From contig JACKKF010000003.1 of assembly GCA_020637555.1 (NCBI GenBank), positions 372,001-436,000 of the forward strand: a stretch of DNA of 64,000 nucleotides, read 5' to 3'. How positions within the stretch are numbered: the stretch's first letter is position 1; each line of letters starts with the position of its first letter. The position numbers were made by a program, and so were the translations under genes. Below the pieces are notes generated by a model. It had not been told where the DNA came from. It saw only the letters and a program-made list of their open reading frames with translations, and searched no databases. Shown here piece by piece: positions 25,573 through 35,189 of the stretch. Source of the DNA: Rhodobacter sp. GTDB lineage: Bacteria; Pseudomonadota; Alphaproteobacteria; Rhodobacterales; Rhodobacteraceae.

Positions 25573-26790
25573 ATGCATAACCCTATGGCGTTCAACGAAA
25601 TTCCGCGTCAGCCTGGGCAGGACCGTCCGTTCCAGCCGCCTGTGGAAATCGATACCCTGCGTCGCGAAGAGCCGGTGACCCCGGTTCGCATGAAGGACGG
25701 CCAGATCGCGTATTTCGTCACCAAGCATTCCGCGGTGAAGGAAGTTCTGGGCGACAACAAGCGGTTCAGCGCCTCGCCTGCGACCCCGGGCTTTCCGCTC
25801 GACAACCTGATCGGTGGCAACACGAACCTGTTCTCGCGGTTCTCGATCGTGCGGGTCGACAACCCGAACCACGCCCGGCTGCGGCGCGCCGTTCAGGCAC
25901 CCTTCCGGCCGCGCGAAGTGCCCAAGCATACCGCCATGATCACCGAGGTCGCACAGCAGTGCCTGGACGACGTGCGCGCGGCCGGTTCGCCCGCCGACAT
26001 CGTGCCGCTCTACACCTCGGAGATCCCGTCGCGGGTGATCTGCAAGGTGATGGGGGTGCCTGAGTCGCTGCGGAAGGAGGCCAAGAAACTGTCCTGGACG
26101 GTTGGTGTTCCACGGCCTGCCGGGCAGTTGGACGGCTATGACGAGCTGGGCGAATTCCTGCGCGATATCGTGCGCCACATCGACGCCGATGCGAATTCCC
26201 CGGTGGTGCTGTCGTTCCTCAAGGCCGCGTTGGAGGCCGGCGAAATGAGCGAGGACGAGCTGGTCGCCAAGGCTGTTCTGGTCCTGCAGGCCGGACACGA
26301 GACGACGGCGCAGACCATGGCCCTGGGCTGTGCCCGCATCCTGACCGAGCCGGATCTGTATCGCGCCCTGGCTGCCGAGCCCGAATTCTCGGACGATGCC
26401 GTCGAGGAAATGATCCGCTACACCGCGACGATCCGGGGCGGTCCGCGCCGCGTTGCCCTGGAAGAGGTCACGGTGGACGGCAAGACCTATCCGGCGGGCA
26501 CCGGTTTCATCACCTCGCTGCACGCGGCGAACCACGATCCTGACGTGTTCGAGAACCCGGGCGCCTTCAAGCCCGGGCGCGACATGGGCCGCGCGCACCT
26601 GTCCTTCAGCTTTGGGATGCATCAGTGCCTGGGTCAGTTCCTGGCCCGGCTCGAGCTGAAGATCGGCATGCAGACGCTGTTCCACGGCCTGCCCGAGTTG
26701 CGGCTTGACCGCCCCGCCAGCGAGCTTTCGTTCCACGGCGGCGCCGGGGTCTACGGCATCGACACCCTGCCGCTGGCCTGGAAAAGCTGA
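25573..26790 (+). CDS. Cytochrome P450
   Basis: This 405-residue soluble bacterial P450 has the I-helix oxygen-activation motif AGHETTAQ and the heme-thiolate loop FSFGMHQCLGQF with Cys352. A GGGAG lies upstream of the ATG. The gene is followed after 9 bp by a phthalate-dioxygenase-type reductase, the likely electron donor. In this setting the enzyme probably hydroxylates or O-dealkylates the imported compound; dealkylation would give an aldehyde for the downstream dehydrogenase. CYP family and substrate cannot be assigned here. Confidence 0.93.
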   Translation: MHNPMAFNEIPRQPGQDRPFQPPVEIDTLRREEPVTPVRMKDGQIAYFVTKHSAVKEVLGDNKRFSASPATPGFPLDNLIGGNTNLFSRFSIVRVDNPNHARLRRAVQAPFRPREVPKHTAMITEVAQQCLDDVRAAGSPADIVPLYTSEIPSRVICKVMGVPESLRKEAKKLSWTVGVPRPAGQLDGYDELGEFLRDIVRHIDADANSPVVLSFLKAALEAGEMSEDELVAKAVLVLQAGHETTAQTMALGCARILTEPDLYRALAAEPEFSDDAVEEMIRYTATIRGGPRRVALEEVTVDGKTYPAGTGFITSLHAANHDPDVFENPGAFKPGRDMGRAHLSFSFGMHQCLGQFLARLELKIGMQTLFHGLPELRLDRPASELSFHGGAGVYGIDTLPLAWKS

Positions 26791-26799
26791 GGTCCCGCC

Positions 26800-27738
26800 A
26801 TGACATGGTTTGACGCGAAAATTGTTGCCGTGGATCAGGTCGCGACGGACATCAAGTCCTTCCGGCTGGTTCCAGCCGATCCTCAGGCAGGGCTTGCATC
26901 GTGGAAACCGGGCGCGCATCTGGACGTGCGCGCCGAGAATGGCATCGTGAGGCAGTATTCGCTCTGTGGCGATCCCGCAGATCCGGCCTCGTATCGCATT
27001 GCCATCCTGCACGAAGCGGCAGGGCGCGGCGGATCCGAGTATTTCCACAGCCATGTGGTCCCCGGTTCAACAGTGGCGATCAGCGAGCCCCGGAACCTTT
27101 TCCCGCTGGTCGAAGGACGCTCAAACTATCTGCTGATCGCGGGGGGGATCGGCATCACGCCGATCCTGCCGATGATCCGCGAACTCGACGCTGCGGGCCG
27201 CGCGTGGCATCTGCATTACGGCGGTCGCGCGCTCGATCGCATGGCCTTCACGGACGAGCTTGCGGCTTACGACGACCGGGTCGATCTGCACACCGGGCTG
27301 CTTGATCTGCCCAGGATCCTGTCCGAGCAACCGAAGGGCACCGCGGTCTATTGCTGCGGGCCGACAGCCCTGATGGATGCGGTGCTGGAAACGGCTGCGG
27401 CTGTTGGGCTTGATGACGTGCATATCGAACGCTTTGCCCCCGTCGAAGCGGCCGAGGACAGCGACGGAACCGCGCTTGACAGCTTCGACGTGGAGTTGCG
27501 GCAGACTGGCGTGACGCTGCATATCGAGAAGGGCCAGACGATCCTGGATGCCGTGATCGAGGTCCTGCCGGATCACCCCTATTCCTGCGAGTCGGGCACC
27601 TGCGGCAACTGCGTGTCGACGGTGCTGGAAGGCACGCCGGTGCACCGCGACTGCGTGTTGTCCGACGACGAGAGGAAGAACAAGATGATGATCTGCGTCG
27701 GTGGCAGCGCGTCGAAGCGCCTGGTCCTGGACCTGTGA
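26800..27738 (+). CDS. Phthalate-dioxygenase-reductase-type ferredoxin reductase
   Basis: This 312-residue protein has the order flavin domain (RQYSLCG near residue 50), NAD domain (GGIGITPILP near 115) and C-terminal plant-type [2Fe-2S] domain (CESGTCGNC, with the fourth Cys in MMICVGG). This is the layout of PDR, VanB and the reductase half of CYP116B fusion P450s. It should move electrons from NAD(P)H to the adjacent P450 without a separate ferredoxin. Its stop overlaps the next start (TGATG). Confidence 0.9.
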   Translation: MTWFDAKIVAVDQVATDIKSFRLVPADPQAGLASWKPGAHLDVRAENGIVRQYSLCGDPADPASYRIAILHEAAGRGGSEYFHSHVVPGSTVAISEPRNLFPLVEGRSNYLLIAGGIGITPILPMIRELDAAGRAWHLHYGGRALDRMAFTDELAAYDDRVDLHTGLLDLPRILSEQPKGTAVYCCGPTALMDAVLETAAAVGLDDVHIERFAPVEAAEDSDGTALDSFDVELRQTGVTLHIEKGQTILDAVIEVLPDHPYSCESGTCGNCVSTVLEGTPVHRDCVLSDDERKNKMMICVGGSASKRLVLDL

Positions 27739-28148
27739 TGAGCGGCACCGCGCACGCCACCTTTGCCCCTGAGGGCACGCCGCCCCCGGGCCCGACCTAC
27801 AGCCACGGTGTCCGGTTCGATCCCGGCTGCCAGGTCCTGCAGATCTCGGGCCAGGTTCCGATGGACAGCGACGGGACGTGCAGTGCCGACGGGGCGGCGC
27901 AGGCCGACAGGGTTTTTGCCAACCTCGGCGCGGTCCTGGACGACGCGGGCATGACCACCGCCAATCTGGTGCATATCCGGTGCTATCTGGTCGACCGGCA
28001 GGATCTGCCGGCCTTTCAGGACGCGCGCGACCGGTTCCTGAAAGGTGTCCGGCCTGCCGCCACACTGGTTTTCGTGTCGGGCCTTGGCAAGCCGGAATGG
28101 CGGATCGAGGTCGAAGCCCTTGCCGCACGCCCGATGCCCGCGGGCTAG
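27738..28148 (+). CDS. RidA/YjgF-family protein
   Basis: This 136-residue Rid-family protein has QISGQVPMDSDG near residue 35 and the conserved arginine in VHIRCYLVD. True RidA proteins hydrolyse reactive enamines and imines; many relatives in catabolic operons act as hydrolases or deaminases on pathway intermediates. It overlaps the reductase gene (TGATG), so it belongs to the P450 operon. Exact role unknown. Confidence 0.82.
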   Translation: MSGTAHATFAPEGTPPPGPTYSHGVRFDPGCQVLQISGQVPMDSDGTCSADGAAQADRVFANLGAVLDDAGMTTANLVHIRCYLVDRQDLPAFQDARDRFLKGVRPAATLVFVSGLGKPEWRIEVEALAARPMPAG

Positions 28149-28277
28149 CCGCCTCGGCGCGGCCGCCGCGCAACAACGAAATTCGAAACCCGCCCCTGGT
28201 GCACCGCGCATCGGGGGAGCAACAGACACTTGCCAGGCGCACCCGTGGCCTGTCGCACCGACCGAAAGGCACCCGAA

Positions 28278-29774
28278 ATGACTGTAGCGACCACGACCCC
28301 CCAGCCCGTCCTGCCAGCATTCATCCGCAATGAGCCGACCAAGCAGCTTTTGATCGGTGGTCAGTGGGTTGCCTCTGACGAAGGCCGGACCTTTGCCACG
28401 CCCAACCCGGCCAATGGCCGCACGCTGGCGCATCTGACCCACGCAACCTCGGCCGACGTGGACCGTGCCGTCGCCGCCGCCCGCGCCGCCTTCGTGGGGC
28501 CATGGAGCAAGTTCACCCCCTTTGAACGCCAGGCCGTCCTGCTGCGGCTCGCGGATGTCATCGACCGGAACTTTGATGAGCTGTGCCTGATCGATACGCT
28601 CGACGTCGGCATGCCGATGGCGCGCGCGACCAATGTGCGCCGTCGCGCGGTCGCCCTGCTGCGCTATTATGCCGGGTTGGCGACGTCGATCCATGGTCAG
28701 ACGATGCCGAACTCGATCCCGGGCGATGTGTTCGCCTATACGCGACGCGAGGCGGTCGGCGTGGTCGGCGCGATCATCCCCTGGAACGGACCGCTGGGGA
28801 TCAGCATTTCGCGCGTCGCGCCGGCGCTGGCGACCGGCTGCACCGTGGTTCTGAAGCCGTCGGAATTGGCCAGCCTGGCCCCCTTGCGGTTCGGTGAACT
28901 GGCGCTGGAGGCCGGTGTCCCCGAGGGGGTGATCAACGTGATCACCGGCCCGGGCGACGTGGGCGCGGCGATGTCGGCGCACCCGGATATCGACAAGATC
29001 TCGTTTACCGGTTCGACCGCAACGGGGCAGGCCGTGATCCGGGCCTCGGCGGGCAACGTCAAGCGGCTGGCGCTGGAACTGGGCGGCAAATCCCCGGACA
29101 TCGTGTTCGCGGACGCCGATCTTGACCAGGCGGTGCCCGGCGCGGCGATGGCCGCGTTCCAGAACAGCGGCCAGGTGTGCAGTGCCGGAACCCGTCTTTT
29201 TGTTCATCGGGCGATCCACGACGAATTTGTCGCCCGCGTCGCCGAGTTCGCCAATGGCCTGCGCGTGGGCGAACCGACACTGGACACCACGCAGCTGGGT
29301 CCGCTGGTTTCGGAAGGGCAGCTGAACCGCGTGCAGAAATACCTGCACGCAGGCAAGGACGAAGGCGCGCGCCTTCTGGCGGGGGGCGAGCGGCTGACCA
29401 CCGAGGCCCATCGCGAGGGGTATTTCGTGGCGCCGACGGTCTTTGCCGATGTGCGCGACGACATGACCATCGCGCGCGAAGAGATCTTTGGCCCGGTTCT
29501 CAGCATCCTGCCGTTCGACGACACCGACGAGGTCATCAGACGCGCGAATGCCACGCCCTACGGGCTGGGAAGCGGCGTCTGGACCCGCGACGTCAGCAAG
29601 GCGCACCAGGTCGCCGCCGGGCTGCGTGCCGGGACGGTCTGGGTCAACTGCTATCAACTGATGGATCCGTCCATTCCCTTCGGCGGCTTCAAGATGAGCG
29701 GGTATGGCCGCGAATCCGGCGTCGAGAGCCTCGACGACTACCTCGAAACCAAATCGGTCGTGGTGCGGCTCTAA
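28278..29774 (+). CDS. NAD(P)-dependent aldehyde dehydrogenase
   Basis: This 498-residue enzyme of the aldehyde dehydrogenase superfamily has the catalytic glutamate in ALELGGKSPD (near residue 265), the nucleophilic cysteine in NSGQVCSAG (near 300) and the cofactor motif FTGSTATG. The ATG at 28278 is chosen over the upstream frame start at 28230 because it follows GAAAGG and gives a normal N-terminus. It probably oxidises the aldehyde made by the P450 or by a later step. Confidence 0.93.
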   Translation: MTVATTTPQPVLPAFIRNEPTKQLLIGGQWVASDEGRTFATPNPANGRTLAHLTHATSADVDRAVAAARAAFVGPWSKFTPFERQAVLLRLADVIDRNFDELCLIDTLDVGMPMARATNVRRRAVALLRYYAGLATSIHGQTMPNSIPGDVFAYTRREAVGVVGAIIPWNGPLGISISRVAPALATGCTVVLKPSELASLAPLRFGELALEAGVPEGVINVITGPGDVGAAMSAHPDIDKISFTGSTATGQAVIRASAGNVKRLALELGGKSPDIVFADADLDQAVPGAAMAAFQNSGQVCSAGTRLFVHRAIHDEFVARVAEFANGLRVGEPTLDTTQLGPLVSEGQLNRVQKYLHAGKDEGARLLAGGERLTTEAHREGYFVAPTVFADVRDDMTIAREEIFGPVLSILPFDDTDEVIRRANATPYGLGSGVWTRDVSKAHQVAAGLRAGTVWVNCYQLMDPSIPFGGFKMSGYGRESGVESLDDYLETKSVVVRL

Positions 29775-29790
29775 GCCACCGCGCCCGGTC

Positions 29791-29813
29791 GGCCGCGCCC
29801 CAAGGGCGCGGCC
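29791..29813 (+). terminator. Intercistronic hairpin before the first sulfatase
   Basis: A perfect 10-bp stem GGCCGCGCCC/GGGCGCGGCC with loop CAA lies between the aldehyde dehydrogenase and sulfatase genes. It has no T-run, so it more likely tunes mRNA stability or partial read-through than ends transcription. Confidence 0.5.
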
Positions 29814-29842
29814 CAGGCAAACCAAAGGATCAGGGAACGACC

Positions 29843-32134
29843 ATGACGCAAGCACCGTTTCAGGGCAAAATCCAACCCGACTTCCGTGACAGCGTGCCGG
29901 CCTGGCCAGTCGAACGGAAACCCGACGGGGACGCGCCCAATGTGGTGCTGGTTGTGCTCGACGATGTCGGCTATGCCCAGCTGGGATGCTATGGGTCCGA
30001 TATCGCGACACCGAACATCGACCGGCTGGCGGCGGACGGTCTGCGGATGCAGCAGTTCAATACGACCGGAATCTGCTCGGCCTCGCGGTCCTGCATCCTG
30101 ACCGGGCGCAATCACCACTCGAACCACATGGGCGCGGTGGCCGAATTGGCGACGGGCTTTCCTGGCTATGACTTCCGCATGCCCAAGGAAAACGGCACCC
30201 TGGCCGAGATCCTGCGCGCGCAGGGCTGGGGGACGCTGGCAATCGGCAAATGGCACCTGACCCCGGCCGAGGAACAGAACCTCGGTGCCAACCGGTCACG
30301 CTGGCCGCTGAGCCGCGGGTTCGACCGGTTCTACGGGTTCCATGGCTCGGACACGAGTCAGTATTACCCGGATCTCGTCTATGACAACCATCAGGTTCCG
30401 CCGCCGAAAACGCCCGAGGAAGGCTATCACGTCAGCGAGGACCTGGCGGACAAGTCCATCGAGTTCGTGCGCGATCTGCACAACGCGGCGCCGGGCAAGC
30501 CGTTCTTCCTCTATTTTGCCTTGGGCGCGATGCACACGCCGCTCCACGCGCCGCGCGATTACATCGACCGCTACAAGGGGCAGTTCGACTTGGGCTGGGA
30601 CGAATGGCGCAAGACCGTGTATCAGCGGATGCTGTCGACCGGGATCCTGCCCCCGGGAACCGAACTGACCCCGCGGCCTGACTGGATTCCCGCCTGGGAC
30701 ACGTTGAACGACACCGAAAAGCGCGTCTATGCGCGCTTGATGGAGGTCTATGCCGGGTTCCTTGAGCATACCGATGCCCAGATCGGCCGGGTGATGGATG
30801 CGCTCGACGATATGGGCAAGCTGGACAACACGATTTTCATCGTGATTTCCGACAATGGTGCCAGTCCCGAAGGCGGGCGGAACGGCACCTTCAACAACCT
30901 GCGCTATCTCAACGGGATCGGGCAGACGGCCGATGACGTCGACAAGGAACTGGACCGCATCGGTGGGCCGGATTCGAATCCGCATTATCCGATGGGTTGG
31001 GCCTGGGCCGGCAACACCCCGTTCCAGCGCTGGAAGCAGGAGGTCCATGCCGGCGGCGTGGCCGATCCGTTCATCATCAGCTGGCCCAAGGGGTTGCGCG
31101 ATCGCGGCGCCATTCGCCCGCAATATGCGCATGCCATCGACGTGACGCCGACAGTGCTGAACTTGCTGGGCATCGCGTTTCCCGACGTCATCGAGGGCAT
31201 TCAGCAGTCGCCGGTTCATGGCACCAGCTTTGCCCACTGCCTTGCCGACCCCGAGCAACCCAGCAATCACCTGATCCAGTATTATGAGATCCGCGGTTGC
31301 CGCGCGATGTATGCCGAGGGCTGGAAGGCGGTGACCTATCATCCGCGCATCGGCCTGGCCTGGGACGGGTCCGATCCGACGCGGCCCTACAGCGCGGACA
31401 AGTGGGAGCTTTATCACCTCGAGACGGATTTTTCCGAGCGCCATGACCTGGCCGACAAGCATCCGGATATCGTGCGCAATCTGGTTGACATGTGGTGGGC
31501 CGAGGCCGGCAAATACGATGTCCTGCCGCTGGACAACCGGGGTGTCGCCCGACTGTCGACCCGCAAGGCGCTGCAATACGAGATCGTGTCGCCGCACAAG
31601 ATGTATCGCTCGCCGGGCACCATTCGCGAACACGGCGCGATCAACCTGAAAAACCAGTCGCACGCGATCGAAGCCACGGTCGATGTGCCCGAGAGCGGGG
31701 CAGAGGGCGTCTTGTTGTCGATGGGCAACGGCTATGCCGGGTATGCGTTCTTCGTCCACGACGGGGTGCCGGTCTACACGCACAACTACGCATCGCTGGA
31801 TGAATACGAGGTCGTCTCGTCACGGGTGTTGTCCCCGGGCAGGGCGGTGATCCGGTTCGAGTTCGAAAAGACCGGAGAGCACACCGGCATCGGACGGATG
31901 TTCATCAACGGGGACAAGGTCGGCGAGGCGGTAATCGCCAAGACGATTCCGGTGTTCTTTGCCGGGGCCGAAATGGCCGTGGGCTATAACCCCGGCTATG
32001 GCGTATCGCGGCGCTATCGCGACCGGGGCCGGTTCGAATTCAACGGTGACATCGAGCATGTTGTCATCGAGGCCGAAGGCGCCCCTCAGGCGGACCGTGA
32101 CGCCCTCGAGCGCGTTGCCATGGCGATCCAGTGA
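29843..32134 (+). CDS. Arylsulfatase, type I, long cytoplasmic form (first copy)
   Basis: This 763-residue sulfatase has metal ligands in VLVVLDDVGY (Asp40, Asp41) and the formylglycine site ICSASRSCILTGR, with Cys78 as the residue to be oxidised. The site reads C-x-A-x-R rather than the common C-x-P-x-R. A C-terminal beta-rich domain (about 590-750) follows the alpha/beta core. No signal peptide is present, so the substrate must be imported first, in keeping with the ABC transporter in the same operon. Its close relative lies at 39069-41372, and the modifying enzyme is at 38038-38952. It should hydrolyse an aryl or alkyl sulfate ester to alcohol and sulfate. Confidence 0.92.
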   Translation: MTQAPFQGKIQPDFRDSVPAWPVERKPDGDAPNVVLVVLDDVGYAQLGCYGSDIATPNIDRLAADGLRMQQFNTTGICSASRSCILTGRNHHSNHMGAVAELATGFPGYDFRMPKENGTLAEILRAQGWGTLAIGKWHLTPAEEQNLGANRSRWPLSRGFDRFYGFHGSDTSQYYPDLVYDNHQVPPPKTPEEGYHVSEDLADKSIEFVRDLHNAAPGKPFFLYFALGAMHTPLHAPRDYIDRYKGQFDLGWDEWRKTVYQRMLSTGILPPGTELTPRPDWIPAWDTLNDTEKRVYARLMEVYAGFLEHTDAQIGRVMDALDDMGKLDNTIFIVISDNGASPEGGRNGTFNNLRYLNGIGQTADDVDKELDRIGGPDSNPHYPMGWAWAGNTPFQRWKQEVHAGGVADPFIISWPKGLRDRGAIRPQYAHAIDVTPTVLNLLGIAFPDVIEGIQQSPVHGTSFAHCLADPEQPSNHLIQYYEIRGCRAMYAEGWKAVTYHPRIGLAWDGSDPTRPYSADKWELYHLETDFSERHDLADKHPDIVRNLVDMWWAEAGKYDVLPLDNRGVARLSTRKALQYEIVSPHKMYRSPGTIREHGAINLKNQSHAIEATVDVPESGAEGVLLSMGNGYAGYAFFVHDGVPVYTHNYASLDEYEVVSSRVLSPGRAVIRFEFEKTGEHTGIGRMFINGDKVGEAVIAKTIPVFFAGAEMAVGYNPGYGVSRRYRDRGRFEFNGDIEHVVIEAEGAPQADRDALERVAMAIQ

Positions 32135-32187
32135 CAGCCGTTGAAACAGGAATCAGGGCCGCCAAGGCCATGTCGGAGCATCAAAAC

Positions 32188-32964
32188 ATGACCTTTCCCG
32201 AATCCATCACACCGCGCCTGCTCGAGGGCCGTCTGGCGTTCATCACCGGCGCGGGGCAAGGCAATGGCCGGGCGCTGGCACTGGGCCTGTCCCAGGCCGG
32301 TGCGCGCATCATCGCCACGGATGTCAACGCCGAGGCGGTTCTGGAAACCATGGATCTGGTGCGCAGGGCGGGCGGGCAAGCCTGGGCCTATCATCTGGAT
32401 GTCACCTCGGCCGATGCCTGCAATCAGCTGGCCGCGCAGGTGGCCGAGGAAATCGGGCAGGTCGATCTGCTGGTCAACAACGCAGGTATCGTGATCCGCG
32501 AGACGGCGGACAGCCCGAGGGCGGCCGAGAACTGGGCCAAGGTCATCAATGTCAACGTGAACGGGACGTTCAATGTGACCATGGCCTTCCGTTCGGCGAT
32601 CAAGGAAACCCGCGGCGCGATCGTCAACATCGCCTCCATCGCCTCTTACGTCGGGCAGGACCACAGCCTTGGATATGCGCCGTCCAAAGGCGCGATCAAG
32701 CTTTTCACCCAGTCCATGGCACAGGATCTCGCGCCCTATGGTGCGCGGGTGAACGCGCTGGCTCCGGGCATCATCGAAACGCCGATGACCGAGGTGACCC
32801 GGCAGAACCCCGAGCGCCTGCAAGGGTTCCTGAAGCGCATCCCTCTGGGCCGGGTGGGCCAGACCGCCGATCTGGTCGGGCCGGTCATCTTCCTGGCCTC
32901 GGATATGGCGCGGTATATCACCGGCGTGACGATACCGGTGGACGGCGGTTTCCTGGCGGTCTGA
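32188..32964 (+). CDS. Short-chain dehydrogenase/reductase
   Basis: This 258-residue SDR has TGAGQGNGRA for cofactor binding, NNAG, and the catalytic Ser-Tyr-Lys set (IASIAS, YAPSK). The ATG at 32188 with CGGAG upstream is used; ATG at 32170 and a GTG at 32131 that overlaps the sulfatase stop are alternatives. It ends the plus-strand operon and may oxidise the alcohol freed by desulfation. Confidence 0.87.
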   Translation: MTFPESITPRLLEGRLAFITGAGQGNGRALALGLSQAGARIIATDVNAEAVLETMDLVRRAGGQAWAYHLDVTSADACNQLAAQVAEEIGQVDLLVNNAGIVIRETADSPRAAENWAKVINVNVNGTFNVTMAFRSAIKETRGAIVNIASIASYVGQDHSLGYAPSKGAIKLFTQSMAQDLAPYGARVNALAPGIIETPMTEVTRQNPERLQGFLKRIPLGRVGQTADLVGPVIFLASDMARYITGVTIPVDGGFLAV

Positions 32965-32970
32965 AGAAAT

Positions 32971-32997
32971 GCCCCGGCCGGTCTGCCGGCCCGGGGC
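32971..32997. terminator. G/C-rich hairpin between convergent SDR and cyclase genes
   Basis: GCCCCGGCCGG pairs with CCGGCCCGGGGC around a TCTG loop with one bulge. It lies in the 42-bp gap between two convergent stops and can serve both transcripts. Confidence 0.6.
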
Positions 32998-33006
32998 GCA
33001 CCCCCC

Positions 33007-34023
33007 CTAGACCGTGGCGATCGGCGTCACCGGTGAGCCCGTCGCCCCGGGCAGCCGCAGGGGCGGTGCGCTCAGGTGGAACGACACCCGGCCATTGGCC
33101 TTCAACCACGCGGCCAGGTCCGAGAAATACCACAGCTCGCCCAGGTGGACGCCCAGCTTGAACAGGCAGTGGTGGTGCAGCGGCAACCGCACATGTCGGC
33201 CCGGGCCGGGATCGCGGGCGGGATAGGCCTCGACCGCGAAATTGTCCGCGGCGATCGCGACGATGCCGCTGTCGGTGATCCAGTTCAGCAACCTGTCGTC
33301 GCGCCCGTCCAGCCCCGCGCAGGCGTTCGCCAGGATCTCGGGGTCCGGCCGTTTCTTCATCGACAGGATCAGGTCCGCGAACCCGGTATGCAGGCACAGG
33401 ATGTCGCCGGGCAGGATTTCGGCACCGTCGAGCGCGCGCATCAGCCCGTCATAGCCCACATAGGCCCTGTCGCGTCCGTGGTGGGCCTCAAGGTCCGCAA
33501 GAACGCCGCGCGTCTGGACACAGGCCGTGGCAAGGTTCTCGATCCCCAGTTTGAGAGCGCCTTTTTGGACGCCGGGGTCCTCGGGGCCGACAACATGCGT
33601 GCCGCCGCGAAACCCGTTGTAAAAGACGTGCTCTTCCTGACCGTTCCCGTCGGCATCGAACAAGGCGCCGACATGCGCCAGGGCATCCCAATGGGTGGAA
33701 TACTGCGTGTCCAGCGTCACCGCCTCGTCCGACATGACGTCGCAGGCGCAGGGGGACATTCGGGCAAGGGCATAGTTGAAATTGAAGCCGTCGCCGCGCG
33801 CGGCGTAGTGAAAGCGCGGTTCGCTCCGATGCGCCAACAGCGCGTTGCCGCCCGGATAATCCAGCGGCAGCGACAGGCAAAAGCTGCGCCCCGCGCGGAT
33901 CTCGCGGCTGGCGCGCAGACGGACATCGGGTGTGAGCAGGTTCATGCGGCCGATCTGGTCGTCGGGGCCATAGTCGCCCCAGGTCGCGCCCTCGGGCCGA
34001 ATGGTCCAATGCGTGTCTGACAT
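33007..34023 (-). CDS. Cyclase-family protein (kynurenine formamidase-like fold)
   Basis: This 338-residue protein of the cyclase family is usually a metal-dependent amidase or lactonase. The metal-binding motif appears as YSTHWDALAH in place of the usual HxGTHxD. The C-terminal half has FAVEAYP and LPLHHHCL, as in related enzymes. The ATG at 34023 is chosen since the longer frame runs through an upstream terminator. It could open a ring or hydrolyse an ester or lactone in the pathway. Confidence 0.8.
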   Translation of the reverse strand: MSDTHWTIRPEGATWGDYGPDDQIGRMNLLTPDVRLRASREIRAGRSFCLSLPLDYPGGNALLAHRSEPRFHYAARGDGFNFNYALARMSPCACDVMSDEAVTLDTQYSTHWDALAHVGALFDADGNGQEEHVFYNGFRGGTHVVGPEDPGVQKGALKLGIENLATACVQTRGVLADLEAHHGRDRAYVGYDGLMRALDGAEILPGDILCLHTGFADLILSMKKRPDPEILANACAGLDGRDDRLLNWITDSGIVAIAADNFAVEAYPARDPGPGRHVRLPLHHHCLFKLGVHLGELWYFSDLAAWLKANGRVSFHLSAPPLRLPGATGSPVTPIATV

Positions 34024-34056
34024 GGTGCCGTCTCCGATTGTCGGGGCGTCGCCCGC

Positions 34057-34084
34057 AAAAAAAGAGCGCCCCTTGGGGGCGCTC
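34057..34084 (-). terminator. Intrinsic terminator after the NitT/TauT binding-protein gene
   Basis: On the minus strand a perfect 9-bp stem (34084-34076 with 34072-34064) with a 3-nt loop is followed by seven T (34063-34057). It separates the binding-protein gene from the cyclase gene, so the latter needs read-through or its own promoter. Confidence 0.88.
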
Positions 34085-34114
34085 CATGATCTTTGACGCG
34101 ATGCGTCATGCCGC

Positions 34115-35152
34115 TCAGCGCAGGTAGGTTGCCGTGTCGCGCAGATACTGGGTCGCGCCCGACCAGACCAGCTGATGGCAATCCAGCTTTTCCGCATCCG
34201 AGATCAGGCCGTTGTCCACCTGGAACTGACCGAAGTTGGCGATCCCTTCGCAGTTCAGATACGGGCTGACCAGCGGTCCCAGCCGATCCAGCACCGAGGC
34301 CAGAACATCGGTCGTCAGCGACCGGTTGTAGGTGCCCCAGATTTCCGCCGTGCGTTCGCGGTTCGCCGGGTCCGAAATGAAATTCAGCGACTCTTCCATC
34401 GCCGCCTGGAAGCGGTGCATCATCTCGGCGTTTTCGTCGGCATGGGCGCGCGTGGTGTGCCAGACGCTCGAGGTCCAGGATTCGAACTGCGGGACCGAGG
34501 GGTCCTGCGCGAGGTCCAGCATCACGGTGCCGCCGATACCGGTCAACGCCGTCGTCACCGGTTCGATGGCAATGATCGCATCCAGCTGGTGCGCGCTGAA
34601 GGCCGCCAGTGCGTTCGGCCCCAGGCCGGCGGCGACGAAGGTCGCATCCGTTTCCGGGTTCATGCCCGCATCCGTGAAGAAGCGACGCATGAAATTGTGC
34701 CCGTCCGAACCGATTGCCGGAACACCGATGTTGAGCCCTCGCAGGTCCTGCATCATGGCCGGGTAGCCCTCGGCGCGATGCGGCAACGCGACACCCTCGT
34801 TGACCACGATCGCCCAGGCCGGAGTCGGGTAGCCCTCGATCACGACCACCATGTCCATCCCCTGGCGGTTCAGCAGCATCAGGTTGCCGACGCTGTTGCC
34901 CATGATGTCGATCGCACCGCTCATCATCGCCGCGGTCGCCTCAGGGGCCGACCGAAAATCGACGGTGCTGACATTCAGCCCGTGCTCGGCGAAGATACCG
35001 GCGTCGATGCCGACATAGATCGGCAGCGAAACGAACGAGCCGGTATAGACGCCCGCATGCATGTCGATCGTATCTTGCGCCTGCGCGGCGCCCGATGCGA
35101 CCACTGTCAACGCCGAAGCGCAAGACAGCACCCAATTCTTCAAAGCTCTCAT
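34115..35152 (-). CDS. ABC transporter substrate-binding protein, NitT/TauT type
   Basis: This 345-residue periplasmic protein has a signal peptide ending near GAAQAQ. It has the SsuA/TauA-type layout: LPIYVGIDAGIFAEHGLNV near the start, then MMSGAIDIMGN. No ATPase or permease lies beside it; the matching pair is at 23829-25528 on the plus strand, 9 kb away. It follows an EthD-like gene by about 40 bp. The nearby sulfatases suggest a sulfate ester or sulfonate as ligand, by analogy with AtsR and SsuA. Confidence 0.85.
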   Translation of the reverse strand: MRALKNWVLSCASALTVVASGAAQAQDTIDMHAGVYTGSFVSLPIYVGIDAGIFAEHGLNVSTVDFRSAPEATAAMMSGAIDIMGNSVGNLMLLNRQGMDMVVVIEGYPTPAWAIVVNEGVALPHRAEGYPAMMQDLRGLNIGVPAIGSDGHNFMRRFFTDAGMNPETDATFVAAGLGPNALAAFSAHQLDAIIAIEPVTTALTGIGGTVMLDLAQDPSVPQFESWTSSVWHTTRAHADENAEMMHRFQAAMEESLNFISDPANRERTAEIWGTYNRSLTTDVLASVLDRLGPLVSPYLNCEGIANFGQFQVDNGLISDAEKLDCHQLVWSGATQYLRDTATYLR

Positions 35153-35189
35153 GGTTCTCCTCCCGTAGAGATCTGCTTGGATTCATTCG

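Noticed and set aside
27579..30011. Minus-strand open frame of 810 codons, and a similar one at 25513-27054
   Set aside because: Both run antisense to the reductase/aldehyde dehydrogenase/sulfatase or P450 genes with repetitive His/Arg/Gly composition and no family pattern.
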